Assembly (NCBI GenBank): GCA_934635385.1
Contig: CAKTZI010000046.1
Span: 1-27,036, forward strand
Reading direction: 5' to 3'
From: an uncultured Kiritimatiellota bacterium
GTDB lineage: Bacteria > Verrucomicrobiota > Kiritimatiellia > RFP12 > UBA1067
Length of the DNA stretch: 27,036 nucleotides
The translations under genes were made by a program, and so were the position numbers. Shown piece by piece: positions 14,331 to 23,336 of this stretch. Numbering within the stretch: the first letter of the stretch is position 1; every line of letters begins with the position of its first letter. The notes beneath the pieces were generated by a model that was given only the letters and a program-made list of their open reading frames with translations, was not told the DNA's origin and searched no databases.

Positions 14331-17300
14331 TTACTTGATGTCCGAAGCGATCCGATCCGAGTTCTGCAGCCACAGGCGATGAATCGGCAAGGTGCCCTCG
14401 ATGGCCAACTCGTTGTCCCGGACTTCGCAGTCACCGCAGCCCTGAAGCAGGATGCCGCGACGTCCGACCAGGCGGTTGTTCCGAATGCGGATGTCATGAT
14501 GCGCGCCCGGCTGAAGCTGCGCCGCGACCTTGCGCCCGAAGCCGACGTCGCCGCCGACCGAAATCTGGCGGTCGCCGGCCCACCAAAGCGTGTTGCCCGC
14601 GATCTCCAGGTCGCTCGCACAGCCGCCCGACAGCCAGCTGTACTCGGTCGAGACCGAGATGCCAGGCCCTGACGTGCGCACGATCAGGTTGTCGCGGACT
14701 TCGCCGTGCGAGCCTTTCAGGAGCAGACCGCGCGCCCGCGAATAGCCGAAGACGCAGTTGGTGATGACAAAGCCGTTGCACATCGAGCCTTCCGAGGCGA
14801 TCGCCGCGTACCGCCCCGGATCCACGTCCGAATCGACCGTCAGCCGGCTCGCCCGACGCAGCGCCTTTCCAAGCTCGAACACAAGGCCCGCCTCTTCCGT
14901 CATGAACTTCCGCTCCTCGTCCGTGACCTGTCCAGCGTCCTCGCGGGCGAGCACCGTGACCTCGTTCGTGAGCGTCCGCCCGTCGAACGTCAGGATCTGG
15001 AGCTTCGACCCGACACGCAGCTTCACGTCGAACCAGTTGTCGAGAACCCGCCACGTGCGCGGCCCCTCCTTGCGCGAGAAGACGGAATACTGGCCGGAGA
15101 CGTTCACGCAGTCGTCGCAGTGGTAGGTGAACTGGCAGTCCTCGATCCACGGCCCCTTCAGGCCGCCCTTGGAGATGATGCCGTCGTGGTTGCCGCTCCG
15201 CAGCCGCCGCATCTCGCGGCGGCAGAGGTCGGTCTCGGGCGGACGGCGGATGATGCGGCAGCCGCTGAACACGCTGCCGTCCGGGTCGAACTCCCAGAAC
15301 GCCCGCCCGTGCGGCGTCGCGTGGAACGTGATGTCCTCGCAGCGGAGACGCGGCGAGTCCTTGATGTGCATCGTCTCGCCGACGACGGGGTTCGTGCGAT
15401 CCTTCAGGCTCCAGACGGCGATGTCGCCACGCGCCCCCTTGCGGTTCTGTCCGCCCGTCACGCGATAGGTGCGCGGGCCGGTCTGGACAATCTTGACGCC
15501 CCTCTGGTAGCGCATGGGATTCACCCAATCCGTCGTGCGCGCGTCATACGCCTGCAGCGGCCAGAAGTCGTCGTGGGACTGCGACTCGCCCTTCTGTCCC
15601 GTCGGCGGCGGCGCCGGATAGCCGTCAAGGATGCGGACGTCCCACGCGCCCTCGCCATCGACCTTCACGATCTCGCCCTGCGTGAACGGCAGCTCGGCGA
15701 AGTCGATCGTCAGGCCGCGCAGCGTGAGGTTCGTGCAGGACTGGCAGTCCACGACGCGCGTCCGCAAAAGCCCGACGAGTTCCGAACCGCCGAAGTCGAT
15801 CGTCACGTCCGACAGCCCCCGCAAGACGAGATAGGCGAGCGCACTGCCGAGCTTCGCCTTGGGCGCGACGGCGTAGCGCGCCGTCGGCACGCGGATCGCC
15901 TTCTCGCCCTTCGCCAGCCGTTCGCGGATGAAGTCGAACGGATCGGCGGGCGCGGTTTCGTCCGTATGCGCCTCCGCCAGCGTGTGCGTCCTGTAGTCGA
16001 AGCGGCATCCCGTCGCCGTCGCGGGCGCGGGGCGGTCGTCGAAACCCGCATTCTCGCGCGGCACGACGCCGCGCTCGCACCACGCGGCGAGATCGTCCGC
16101 CGCCGCGCCCAGCGCCGCCGCCGACCGGTCGTCCGACAAGGCGAACGCGAAGAAGCGTCCGGCGCGCAACGCGCTGCCCTCGATCTCGAACACGCGGTCG
16201 CGGTAGCCACAGAGCCGCGCCGACCGCGCACCCTTCGTCGGCGCGCGCAGGACGAGCTTGCCGCCGCGCCGGCGGAAGGCGTGGAGGTCGGGGTTGGCCG
16301 CGTTCAGGTACGCGCCTTCGGGACGTCCCGCCGCCGGCGCGATTTCGGGATCGACCGCCACCACGCCATCCACGTCCTCCGGGAACTGCTGGGCCTCGTG
16401 CAGCGCGGCGTTGCCGCCCGCCGCGCCGACGCCGAGGAAGTAGACGCGCGTCGGCGCGCGGCCATAGCGGGCCGTCGTCTCCCGCCGCGCATCGACGACC
16501 GCACGATGCGTCCGCAGGTAGCCAATCTCGCGCCAGCGGTTCGTCGCCGTCAGCGGTGCCGTTTCGGCGGACGGCGTGTAGCGAACAACCGCTGCGCCCG
16601 TCTGCTCCAGCCGCCGCGCGGCCGCCTCCGAGCCCGCCACGACCCACAGCCGCCCGTTCCATTCGGCAGACGGCACGACGTCGCGGCTGTCGTTCTTGAC
16701 CGTTTCCTTGGCCATGCCTGTCGGCTCCCAACCGTGCGTCCACCCCTGATCCCACGTGATCTGCTTGCGTCCGCGCAGGTTGTTGTAGACGATCGCCAGA
16801 GACGCCGGCGGGCTCGTGCGGTCGCCGAGGCGCGCCGAGGAGATCTTCGTGTCGCACCAGACGCGGCGCGCGAAGTTGCAGATGTCGTAATAGCCCAAGT
16901 CGTCCGACTCCGTCGGGCGGAAGGTCGCCCGCAGGCGTCCATACTTGTTCCCGTTCAGGTCGCCGCAGCACGCAATGCCGAACTCAAGCCGCGAGACGTC
17001 CGTATCCAGCGCCGCCATCCAGATGGACTGCATGCCGCCGCCGCTGTTGCCGCTCACCAGCAAGTCCACGCCATTCCACTCCGGAAGCGACTTCACGAAC
17101 TGGAGCGCTCGCAGGTCACGGAAGACCATGCCCCGGAAGTAGGGCGCCGCGATGATGTTCGGTCCCGTCTTGAACTGCTTCCTGTATTCGGGGTCCTCGT
17201 TGCCCAGTTCCTCGCCATGGCGGTTGACGATGAGGCGGATGCCGTTCACGCGGTTGGTCTGGTAAGCGTAAACCTTCTGGGCCTCGTTGCCATACCCCAT

Positions 17301-17981
17301 GTAACTGACGATCGCATGGACGCGATTCGTGGCCGAAGCCGCCTTAGGAACCGCCATGTACCCCGTCATCGGCAGATACCCGTCCGGCACGTTCACCTTG
17401 ACCGCGTAGAGGCGAAGCTGCGGATTTTGGCACGGCAGCTCCCGCTTCTCGAGGACTTCCATCGGCTGCGCCGCCAGGCGCGCCTTTTCCGCCTGCCAGT
17501 GCGCGTCGAAGTCCTTGGGTTCCGGCCACCCCTGCAGCTTCTCCGGCTCAACGCCCGCACCGCCGCCGAAGAACACGCGCTTCTCCCAGCGGTGGTTCTT
17601 GGGAATGACCTTGCCCTTCGCGTCCACCACCTCCGCCAGCAGATAGACGAAACCGGGTGCGTCCAGCTTCGTCCGCACCTCGAACGGCTCCGTCAGCGAC
17701 GCGGGCACGCGCCCCTCCTCGACCTTGCCGTCGTCCCCCAGGCGTTTCCAGCGGACAAAGTACGCATTCGGCGGCAACGTTCCCTTGGCCCCCTCGATCC
17801 GCAGCGTGAAGACCATCTCCTCGCCGGGCTTGAAGAAGACGCGATCGTCTTGTGTGCGTCCGACAATCTGGGCCTCGTCCCACACGATGTCCGCCGCGCG
17901 GAGGGAGAGCCCTCCGCCGACGGACAGCGCCAAGGCCATGAGGCCACCCCCCCAACACCGCATGCGTGATATTCTTTCCAT
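14331..17981 (-). CDS. three-part secreted protein: acetyl xylan esterase-like, tannase-like without nucleophile, right-handed beta-helix
   Basis: The protein has 1216 residues. A signal peptide (1-29) and an Ig-like region (to about 150) precede an AXE1-like alpha/beta hydrolase (about 150-430) with nucleophile Ser313 in VSGNSGGGM and a likely catalytic His416 in GWTHGW. Residues about 440-660 resemble the tannase/feruloyl esterase family: WREIGYLRTHRAVVDA, then YGRAPTRVYFLGVGAAGG (from 506) and EAQQFPEDVDGVVAVDPE. The family nucleophile motif G-C-S-x-G-G is replaced by GVGAAGG, so no serine is available. Residues about 680-1216 form a parallel beta-helix with many N-x-(L/V) turn repeats, as in pectate-lyase-like proteins. 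AAGGA lies 8 nt before the ATG at 17981. The gene sits 29 nt behind the LamG gene and 13 nt before GH127. The esterase probably deacetylates a glycan held by the helix. Confidence 0.78.
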   Translation of the reverse strand: MERISRMRCWGGGLMALALSVGGGLSLRAADIVWDEAQIVGRTQDDRVFFKPGEEMVFTLRIEGAKGTLPPNAYFVRWKRLGDDGKVEEGRVPASLTEPFEVRTKLDAPGFVYLLAEVVDAKGKVIPKNHRWEKRVFFGGGAGVEPEKLQGWPEPKDFDAHWQAEKARLAAQPMEVLEKRELPCQNPQLRLYAVKVNVPDGYLPMTGYMAVPKAASATNRVHAIVSYMGYGNEAQKVYAYQTNRVNGIRLIVNRHGEELGNEDPEYRKQFKTGPNIIAAPYFRGMVFRDLRALQFVKSLPEWNGVDLLVSGNSGGGMQSIWMAALDTDVSRLEFGIACCGDLNGNKYGRLRATFRPTESDDLGYYDICNFARRVWCDTKISSARLGDRTSPPASLAIVYNNLRGRKQITWDQGWTHGWEPTGMAKETVKNDSRDVVPSAEWNGRLWVVAGSEAAARRLEQTGAAVVRYTPSAETAPLTATNRWREIGYLRTHRAVVDARRETTARYGRAPTRVYFLGVGAAGGNAALHEAQQFPEDVDGVVAVDPEIAPAAGRPEGAYLNAANPDLHAFRRRGGKLVLRAPTKGARSARLCGYRDRVFEIEGSALRAGRFFAFALSDDRSAAALGAAADDLAAWCERGVVPRENAGFDDRPAPATATGCRFDYRTHTLAEAHTDETAPADPFDFIRERLAKGEKAIRVPTARYAVAPKAKLGSALAYLVLRGLSDVTIDFGGSELVGLLRTRVVDCQSCTNLTLRGLTIDFAELPFTQGEIVKVDGEGAWDVRILDGYPAPPPTGQKGESQSHDDFWPLQAYDARTTDWVNPMRYQRGVKIVQTGPRTYRVTGGQNRKGARGDIAVWSLKDRTNPVVGETMHIKDSPRLRCEDITFHATPHGRAFWEFDPDGSVFSGCRIIRRPPETDLCRREMRRLRSGNHDGIISKGGLKGPWIEDCQFTYHCDDCVNVSGQYSVFSRKEGPRTWRVLDNWFDVKLRVGSKLQILTFDGRTLTNEVTVLAREDAGQVTDEERKFMTEEAGLVFELGKALRRASRLTVDSDVDPGRYAAIASEGSMCNGFVITNCVFGYSRARGLLLKGSHGEVRDNLIVRTSGPGISVSTEYSWLSGGCASDLEIAGNTLWWAGDRQISVGGDVGFGRKVAAQLQPGAHHDIRIRNNRLVGRRGILLQGCGDCEVRDNELAIEGTLPIHRLWLQNSDRIASDIK

Positions 17982-18010
17982 TTCCGATTTCCTTTCTCTT
18001 TTAATGTATT

Positions 18011-20356
18011 TTAGCGGATGATGAGCAGGGCGCCGGGACGCGCCGCACGCAGGAAATCCGTCGGTTCCAGGACCTGCGGCGTGATGCGGATCTCGTCAAT
18101 GCCGCCGACAAACGCCGCGGCGCCTCCGCCCACCGTCAGGGCCGAATCCGCGAACGTGCGCGTGAGCGCCCCCGCCGTGAACGACTCGCCGACCTGTTCG
18201 CCGTCCACCCACAGCGTGACCGTCGTCGCGCCTTCGCTCGTAGCGGCAAACGTCAGCGCGTAATGGCGCCACTTCGCGTCGGCCAGCGACACGGCGTTGA
18301 ACGTGTGCGACGTCTCGCCAACCGTCACGGACAGCGAACCGTTCGCGCCCGCCGTCACCGCATAGACGGTCGCGCCCGCGCCGTCCGCCAGCCGCAGAAT
18401 GCCCGCCCCTTCGGGCGCGGTGTCGCCGCAGAGGAAGAACTCCACCGTCTGGTTCGCGAGGTTCTCGATCATCAAGTTGCGTCCGTAGGCGACCTGCCCG
18501 CCCGCGAGGGCCAGCGCCCGCAGGTTGTCGCGCTTCGTGCCGTCCGGCAAGACGATCCGACGGCACGGCTTGCGCGTCGCGCGCGCCGGCGCCGCACCGT
18601 CCGCCATCGCCGAAGCCGTCCCTTCGGGCGTGACGTCCGGATAGGGCTTCACCAGAAGGTCGTCCTCGAAGTCGATCCACGCCGCCGCCGTCTCCGACGA
18701 CACGCCAAGGCCCGTCAGGAACTCCTGCGGCTCCAGCGCCCGCTTCGTGATGCGCACGTCATCGACAAGGCCATGGGCACCGTTGTTGCCATCTGCCTTT
18801 TGATTGAGCAGTTCAAAAAACGGATGCGTCTCGGACGCCAGCGCGCTGTCGAACGCAACTTCCACGGGTGAGCAGCAGAGCCGATAGTCCAGAAACAGAG
18901 AGACCTGCTGACGGGCCTTGTCGTAGCGGAAAGCGAAATGATGCCAGTCGCCCACCGTGACGATCGGATAATTGCCGACGTTTTTTCCGTCGCAGCCGAC
19001 ATTCAGCTGGACGGCATTCTGATTCTTGACGCGAATGCTGGCGTTGAACGATGTCTTGGTGCCGCAAAAGAGAACCTGGCTGTCTGCTGGCCCGGTCGGC
19101 ATCTCGAAGTTGGCGAAGAACTCGATGGTGAACGAATCCGTCAGCATGCCGTGAGACCGATTGCCCTCCGCATCCGTCTGAACATCGTCGATCTTGATCC
19201 ACGGGCTGCGGTCGGGATACGTCGCCGCCGCGCTGTTGCGCAGTTCCGTCTTCAGCACCTGCGCGTTCGGGACTTCAATCTCCGACAGCACGTCGCGGCG
19301 GATCGTCGAGGTGCGGACGGCGTCGCTCAACGAGGCGCACGAGGCGTCGTCGCTGCCGTATTCGATCGACACGCTGTTGACTGGCGAAGCGACGCCGTTC
19401 GTCCAGACCTGGTTGAGCAGCGACGTCGATTTCCGCCATTTCTCCATATCCGAGAGGCCGAAGCACGCGATGTCCGTGACGTCCCCGGTCTCGAACGGCA
19501 GATAGACGACCGTTTCGGGATGGACGTTCGCCGCCGTCTTTCCGATACTGGGGCGCAGGAACTGGTCGGGCGTCAGCACGGCATCCGAAATGCGCAGCTC
19601 GTCGATCAGACCGTTCACGATCGATTTCTCCGCTTCATTGCCATCGGCGTTGCCGAGATAGATATCTGCCGTGACCCTCGGAGACGTAAGCTCGCCTTCA
19701 TACCTCGTCGATCCCACGCATGCGTAGTCGATGTAGAGGGACGCCGTCTTGGCGGTATCGTCGATCACCAGCGCCAGGTGATGCCATTGATCGACAGACA
19801 GCCCAGGAACGGTGGCCGTGAACTGGTTGTTGGTGCTGTCCGTTGTGCTGCCATCGTCCGAGGAGAACACGCGCGCGTTCAATGTGTTCTTGTCCGAGAA
19901 GAAGATCAACCATGCTTTCGACTTCTCCATGACTCGAAAGAAACCGTGGCTCTCGCCCGTGTACTTGAAGAACAGCTCGATTGTCGCGGATTTCGTCTGA
20001 AGCCGCGCCTGATTGGGGATCTTGATTCGTGCGTTCTTGAAGTCAAGCGCCTTGGCGTTCGCGGCCCATGTGCGCGCGACGGGATCGAACCACGGCACGT
20101 TGTCCGCGAACCCCTTTCCATACGTCGGGGTGCCGCGCGTGACCGTGGCCGCGAGAAAGGTCGGGCTATCCGCAGGCGCGGCGGCATTCGCGAACCCCGT
20201 TTCCGCCGGCGCCGCGCCGATCTCGCCCTCGTCAAAGTGATACCACGCCACGGTCTCGGCATGGAGACCGCCAGCTGAAGCGCCCCCGAGGCCACAGAGA
20301 AGCACAGCCGCGCATTTCACACGACGCCAACGTTTTTTGTTCGAGGTATTGCTCAT
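18011..20356 (-). CDS. secreted protein with three LamG/concanavalin-like domains
   Basis: The 781-residue protein has a basic N-terminus and signal peptide ending near SAGGLHA. Three jelly-roll lectin-like domains follow, each closing with a recognisable motif: IDELRISDAVLTPDQFLRP (to about residue 270), VDDVRITKRALEPQEFLTG (to about 550) and IDEIRITPQVLEPTDFLRA (to about 775). Internal WHHLALVID, WHHFAFRYD and WRHYALTFA strands repeat in the same register. I see no catalytic domain, membrane anchor or sorting signal. In this setting it would be a glycan-binding or surface protein working with the neighbouring enzymes. AAGGA lies 7 nt before the ATG. The first two domains are less GC-rich than the third, which may reflect different origins. 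Confidence 0.8.
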   Translation of the reverse strand: MSNTSNKKRWRRVKCAAVLLCGLGGASAGGLHAETVAWYHFDEGEIGAAPAETGFANAAAPADSPTFLAATVTRGTPTYGKGFADNVPWFDPVARTWAANAKALDFKNARIKIPNQARLQTKSATIELFFKYTGESHGFFRVMEKSKAWLIFFSDKNTLNARVFSSDDGSTTDSTNNQFTATVPGLSVDQWHHLALVIDDTAKTASLYIDYACVGSTRYEGELTSPRVTADIYLGNADGNEAEKSIVNGLIDELRISDAVLTPDQFLRPSIGKTAANVHPETVVYLPFETGDVTDIACFGLSDMEKWRKSTSLLNQVWTNGVASPVNSVSIEYGSDDASCASLSDAVRTSTIRRDVLSEIEVPNAQVLKTELRNSAAATYPDRSPWIKIDDVQTDAEGNRSHGMLTDSFTIEFFANFEMPTGPADSQVLFCGTKTSFNASIRVKNQNAVQLNVGCDGKNVGNYPIVTVGDWHHFAFRYDKARQQVSLFLDYRLCCSPVEVAFDSALASETHPFFELLNQKADGNNGAHGLVDDVRITKRALEPQEFLTGLGVSSETAAAWIDFEDDLLVKPYPDVTPEGTASAMADGAAPARATRKPCRRIVLPDGTKRDNLRALALAGGQVAYGRNLMIENLANQTVEFFLCGDTAPEGAGILRLADGAGATVYAVTAGANGSLSVTVGETSHTFNAVSLADAKWRHYALTFAATSEGATTVTLWVDGEQVGESFTAGALTRTFADSALTVGGGAAAFVGGIDEIRITPQVLEPTDFLRAARPGALLIIR

Positions 20357-20367
20357 GGTCTTGTCCT

Positions 20368-20404
20368 TTCTTGGTTAGGTTCTTGGTTAGGTTTGTTCTT
20401 GGTT
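20368..20404. repeat. short tandem repeat in the leader of the LamG gene
   Basis: TTCTTGGTTAGGT occurs at 20368-20380 and 20380-20392 with a 12-nt period, and TTCTTGGTT follows at 20396-20404. On the coding strand this is a purine-rich AACCAAGAA repeat immediately upstream of the ribosome site of the LamG gene, in the 84-nt gap after GH78. Confidence 0.6.
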
Positions 20405-20440
20405 TCTCGTTCAGATTGATCAGAAAGCGAACTTGCACGG

Positions 20441-23320
20441 CTATCGCCCGACTCGGACGCGGATCTTCGGGATTCGGACGTTGTACCACGTGCCACTCTC
20501 CCCCGTCCATGCCGGCGGGCGCCGAAAGCGAAACCGCAGATAACGTCCCTTCAGTTCGCCACTGACCGTGTGCAGGTCAAGAGCAAGCTGCTTTCCCTGC
20601 CCCGGATAGGCAGCGCCCGTCCGCTCCGCCGCCGAGACGAAAGACCGTCCATCTGTCGAGACGTCAACGCCAATCTCGGAAGGGAAGCTGCCGGCCGTCC
20701 CCGCCGTCACCTCCACGGCCTGCAGTTCGCACACGGTGCCAAGATCAGAGACCAACTCAAACGTCGCGTTCGGGTTCGCGTCCGGTGTGCCGTCCATGCC
20801 GGGGAGGACGCGCCAGTCCTCGCCGTCGGAGCGGATCCCGCCCCAGAGCGCCGCGTCTGCGAACGAGTCCGCCGTCACGCCCCGAACGGCGATCGCGTGG
20901 CATCCGGGGCCGAGCGCGCCGCCCGCGTACGGCGCCCCGTCCACCGTCACGTCCGACGAGAGGCGGCAGCCGAACGTCGCGGACGTCCCGACAGGGACGG
21001 TCAGCGTCGCCGAGACCGTCTCGTCCGTGCGCTCCCAGCGCGCGGCGATGTCGCCGTGCGGCGTCGGTACCGAGCCCTCGACGAACGCGAGGCGCGAGAC
21101 GACGTGCGGCTCGAAGCGGAATGCCGCGAAGCCGGGCTCGACGGGGCGAATGCCGAGGAGATAGGCCGTCATGTCGCCGGAGACCGCCGTGTCGGGATGC
21201 GACTCGTCCCCCCAGCCGCTGCGCATCAGCATACCGCACTCCGTGCAGCACTGCGCGCCCTCCCACGACGGGTCGGCGAGCTTGAGCCACGTGCCGTTCT
21301 CCAGCATCGCGAACGCCTTCTCGTCGAAGCCGTAGGCGAACGCGCCGCGGATGTTGCCGAGGTGGGCCTTGCTGCCGCCCGTGAGCGGCACGCGCCTCAG
21401 GATCTCCAGCGCCTCGTCGGGCGTCGCGAACCCGCAGGCGACGGGCATCCCGCTCCACGCGCCGCCGTGCGCCGGCTCCTTGTCGCCGAGACGCCGCCGG
21501 AAGAGGCCCGTCTTCCCGTCCTTGAAGCCCGTGCGGATCGCCGCCGCCAGCTCCTGCGCCCGCGCCGCCCAGCGCGCGGCGGAGGCGGCATCGCCCAGCC
21601 TCTCCGCGAGCCACGCGCCGTCCGCGTAGGCGCGCCAGAAGACGAGATGCGTCCAGAGGCGGATCGACGGGTCGGCCGGCGCCATCGAGGCGATGTTGCT
21701 GGAGCTGCGGAGCGGCTGGCCGCAGAGGCCGTCGGGACGCCGCAGCGTGTCGAGGTAGCCGAGGCACTTGCGCGCCGCCGCGTAGAGGCCGCCGTCGAGC
21801 GCAGACCGGTCTGCCGTGTAGAGGTAGTAGGTCTTCAGGATCGGCGCGAACCACGCGCAGAACTCGTCGCTCGGGAAGTGCCCGAACTCGCCCGCCTTCG
21901 GACGCGGCCCCTTCTCGGAGAACGGCGCGGCCCAGACGTAGCCTTCCGGCGTCTGGTAGTGGGCGAACAGCCGAAGCGACTCGCGCAGGTAGGGCCAGTC
22001 CGGCCCGTAGCCCGTGTAGCAGGAGAGGTCGCCCCACCAGATGTCGCCGATCCACGCGAGGCGGTCGCGCTTCGCGCCGTCGGCGACGAACCTGAACGAC
22101 CGCGTGTAGTCCCAGCCGGCGAGGCGGCCCTCGGCATCGGCCGCGTCGAAGTCGTCGCGGAAGACCTCCTGGCCGTCCGCGTCGGCGACGGCGTAGGACT
22201 CGACCTGCGGCCACCACTCCTTCTCGACGTAGAGGCCGAAGAACCCGCCGGGGAAACCGCCGACGACCTGTTCGAGGATTCGCACGCCGTCCACGGAGAT
22301 GCCGACCCTGTTCCCCTTCACGTCCGCCGTGAGCCGGTGGAACACGCCGTCGACGAGGCGCGCGTCCAGGACCATCTTCGCGAGCTCCGTCTTCGCGCCG
22401 TCCTTCAGCCGCAGGAGCTGGACGTAGGCGGGCTGCGAGGCGACGGCGACGAGGCCGTTGTCCCTGTCCGCCGCGCGGAAGAGGAGGCCGACCGCCGAGT
22501 CGTGGTGCGGGTTCGCGGAGAGCGCGAAGTCGATCGTCCAGCTGCCGTCGCCGTCCTGCGCCGCCGTCCCGCAGAGCCCCGCCGCCGTGCCGCGCTCCAG
22601 CTTGCGCGGCAGGAGCCGCCCCTCGACCACGCGCCAGGCGTCGTTGTTGGGGACGCTCGCGAGGCTGCACGTCCACGTGCACATGTCCCAGACGCGGTTC
22701 AGGCGCTCGTCGCTGCAGCGGAACGAACCGCGCACGGGCTCCGTCGCGTGGACGCCGACGTTGCGGATCTCCACGGGCTCCAGCTCGACCGCCGTCCCCG
22801 GCGTCTCCAGCTGGACGCGCACGTAGCGCTCCTGTCCCTGCACAAGCGGCGCGACGTAGGTTCCCGTGCGCGTGACCGTGTACGTCTCGTGGCGGTTCAC
22901 GTTCGCGGGAAGGACAGGGTTGTCGAAGAACGGCCCAAGGTAATGGGCGCAGTTGCGGCGCGTGAAGTCGCCCGTCGCCGAAAGGCCGTCCGGGTGCGTC
23001 GCGTAGGAGAGCCGCAGGACGGGGTAGCCGACCGCGTTGCCGTCCGTGTCGCGCCCCTGCGGACGGAAGGACTTCACCCGAATGACGGCGTAGCCGCCGA
23101 CGGTCCTGCCGCCGTAGTCGAGCGCCACCACGGGCTGCTCGCCGCCGAACGTCCAGTCGAGCCGCGTCGGCGTCGCCCCGCCCTTCGCGTACAGCACCTT
23201 CTGCGGGAAGCCCTCGGCCGCATCGGCGACGTCCGCCGCCCGACAGGCCAAAGAGGCGCCGGCCAATGCCGTCACAAGGAAAGCGCCCCGCCCGTATCCT
23301 CTCAAGATCGCCTTGTCCAT
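20441..23320 (-). CDS. GH78-like alpha-L-rhamnosidase with an inserted LamG-like domain
   Basis: The 959-residue protein has a signal peptide and N-terminal beta-sandwich domains (about 30-210). The GH78 catalytic barrel starts at FRCSDERLNRVWDMCTWTC and resumes at GAKRDRLAWIGDIWWGD (about 413-429). It continues to SGWGDESHPDTAVSGDMTAY and the closing GIRPVEPGFAAFRFEPHV. Between these parts about 185 residues (225-408, from DAWRVVEGR to AGWDYTRSF) form a LamG or DUF1080-like beta-sandwich, which GH78 proteins usually lack at this position. A discoidin-like domain occupies about 825-959. Retained RDR-x-WIGD supports the family, but catalytic residues were not individually assigned. The gene lies 16 nt behind GH5 with AAGGGGG 7-8 nt before the ATG. 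Confidence 0.82.
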   Translation of the reverse strand: MDKAILRGYGRGAFLVTALAGASLACRAADVADAAEGFPQKVLYAKGGATPTRLDWTFGGEQPVVALDYGGRTVGGYAVIRVKSFRPQGRDTDGNAVGYPVLRLSYATHPDGLSATGDFTRRNCAHYLGPFFDNPVLPANVNRHETYTVTRTGTYVAPLVQGQERYVRVQLETPGTAVELEPVEIRNVGVHATEPVRGSFRCSDERLNRVWDMCTWTCSLASVPNNDAWRVVEGRLLPRKLERGTAAGLCGTAAQDGDGSWTIDFALSANPHHDSAVGLLFRAADRDNGLVAVASQPAYVQLLRLKDGAKTELAKMVLDARLVDGVFHRLTADVKGNRVGISVDGVRILEQVVGGFPGGFFGLYVEKEWWPQVESYAVADADGQEVFRDDFDAADAEGRLAGWDYTRSFRFVADGAKRDRLAWIGDIWWGDLSCYTGYGPDWPYLRESLRLFAHYQTPEGYVWAAPFSEKGPRPKAGEFGHFPSDEFCAWFAPILKTYYLYTADRSALDGGLYAAARKCLGYLDTLRRPDGLCGQPLRSSSNIASMAPADPSIRLWTHLVFWRAYADGAWLAERLGDAASAARWAARAQELAAAIRTGFKDGKTGLFRRRLGDKEPAHGGAWSGMPVACGFATPDEALEILRRVPLTGGSKAHLGNIRGAFAYGFDEKAFAMLENGTWLKLADPSWEGAQCCTECGMLMRSGWGDESHPDTAVSGDMTAYLLGIRPVEPGFAAFRFEPHVVSRLAFVEGSVPTPHGDIAARWERTDETVSATLTVPVGTSATFGCRLSSDVTVDGAPYAGGALGPGCHAIAVRGVTADSFADAALWGGIRSDGEDWRVLPGMDGTPDANPNATFELVSDLGTVCELQAVEVTAGTAGSFPSEIGVDVSTDGRSFVSAAERTGAAYPGQGKQLALDLHTVSGELKGRYLRFRFRRPPAWTGESGTWYNVRIPKIRVRVGR

Positions 23321-23336
23321 AACCGATCCCCCTTGC

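Noticed and set aside
14706..17969. Plus-strand open frame of 1087 codons opposite the three-part esterase/beta-helix gene, and similar long frames opposite the genes at 1288, 4600, 10377, 13109 and 20441
   Set aside because: These are shadows of GC-rich coding sequence. Their translations are dominated by Arg, Ala, Val and Asp/Glu with no domain motif, whereas the minus-strand frames have signal peptides, ribosome sites and catalytic motifs.
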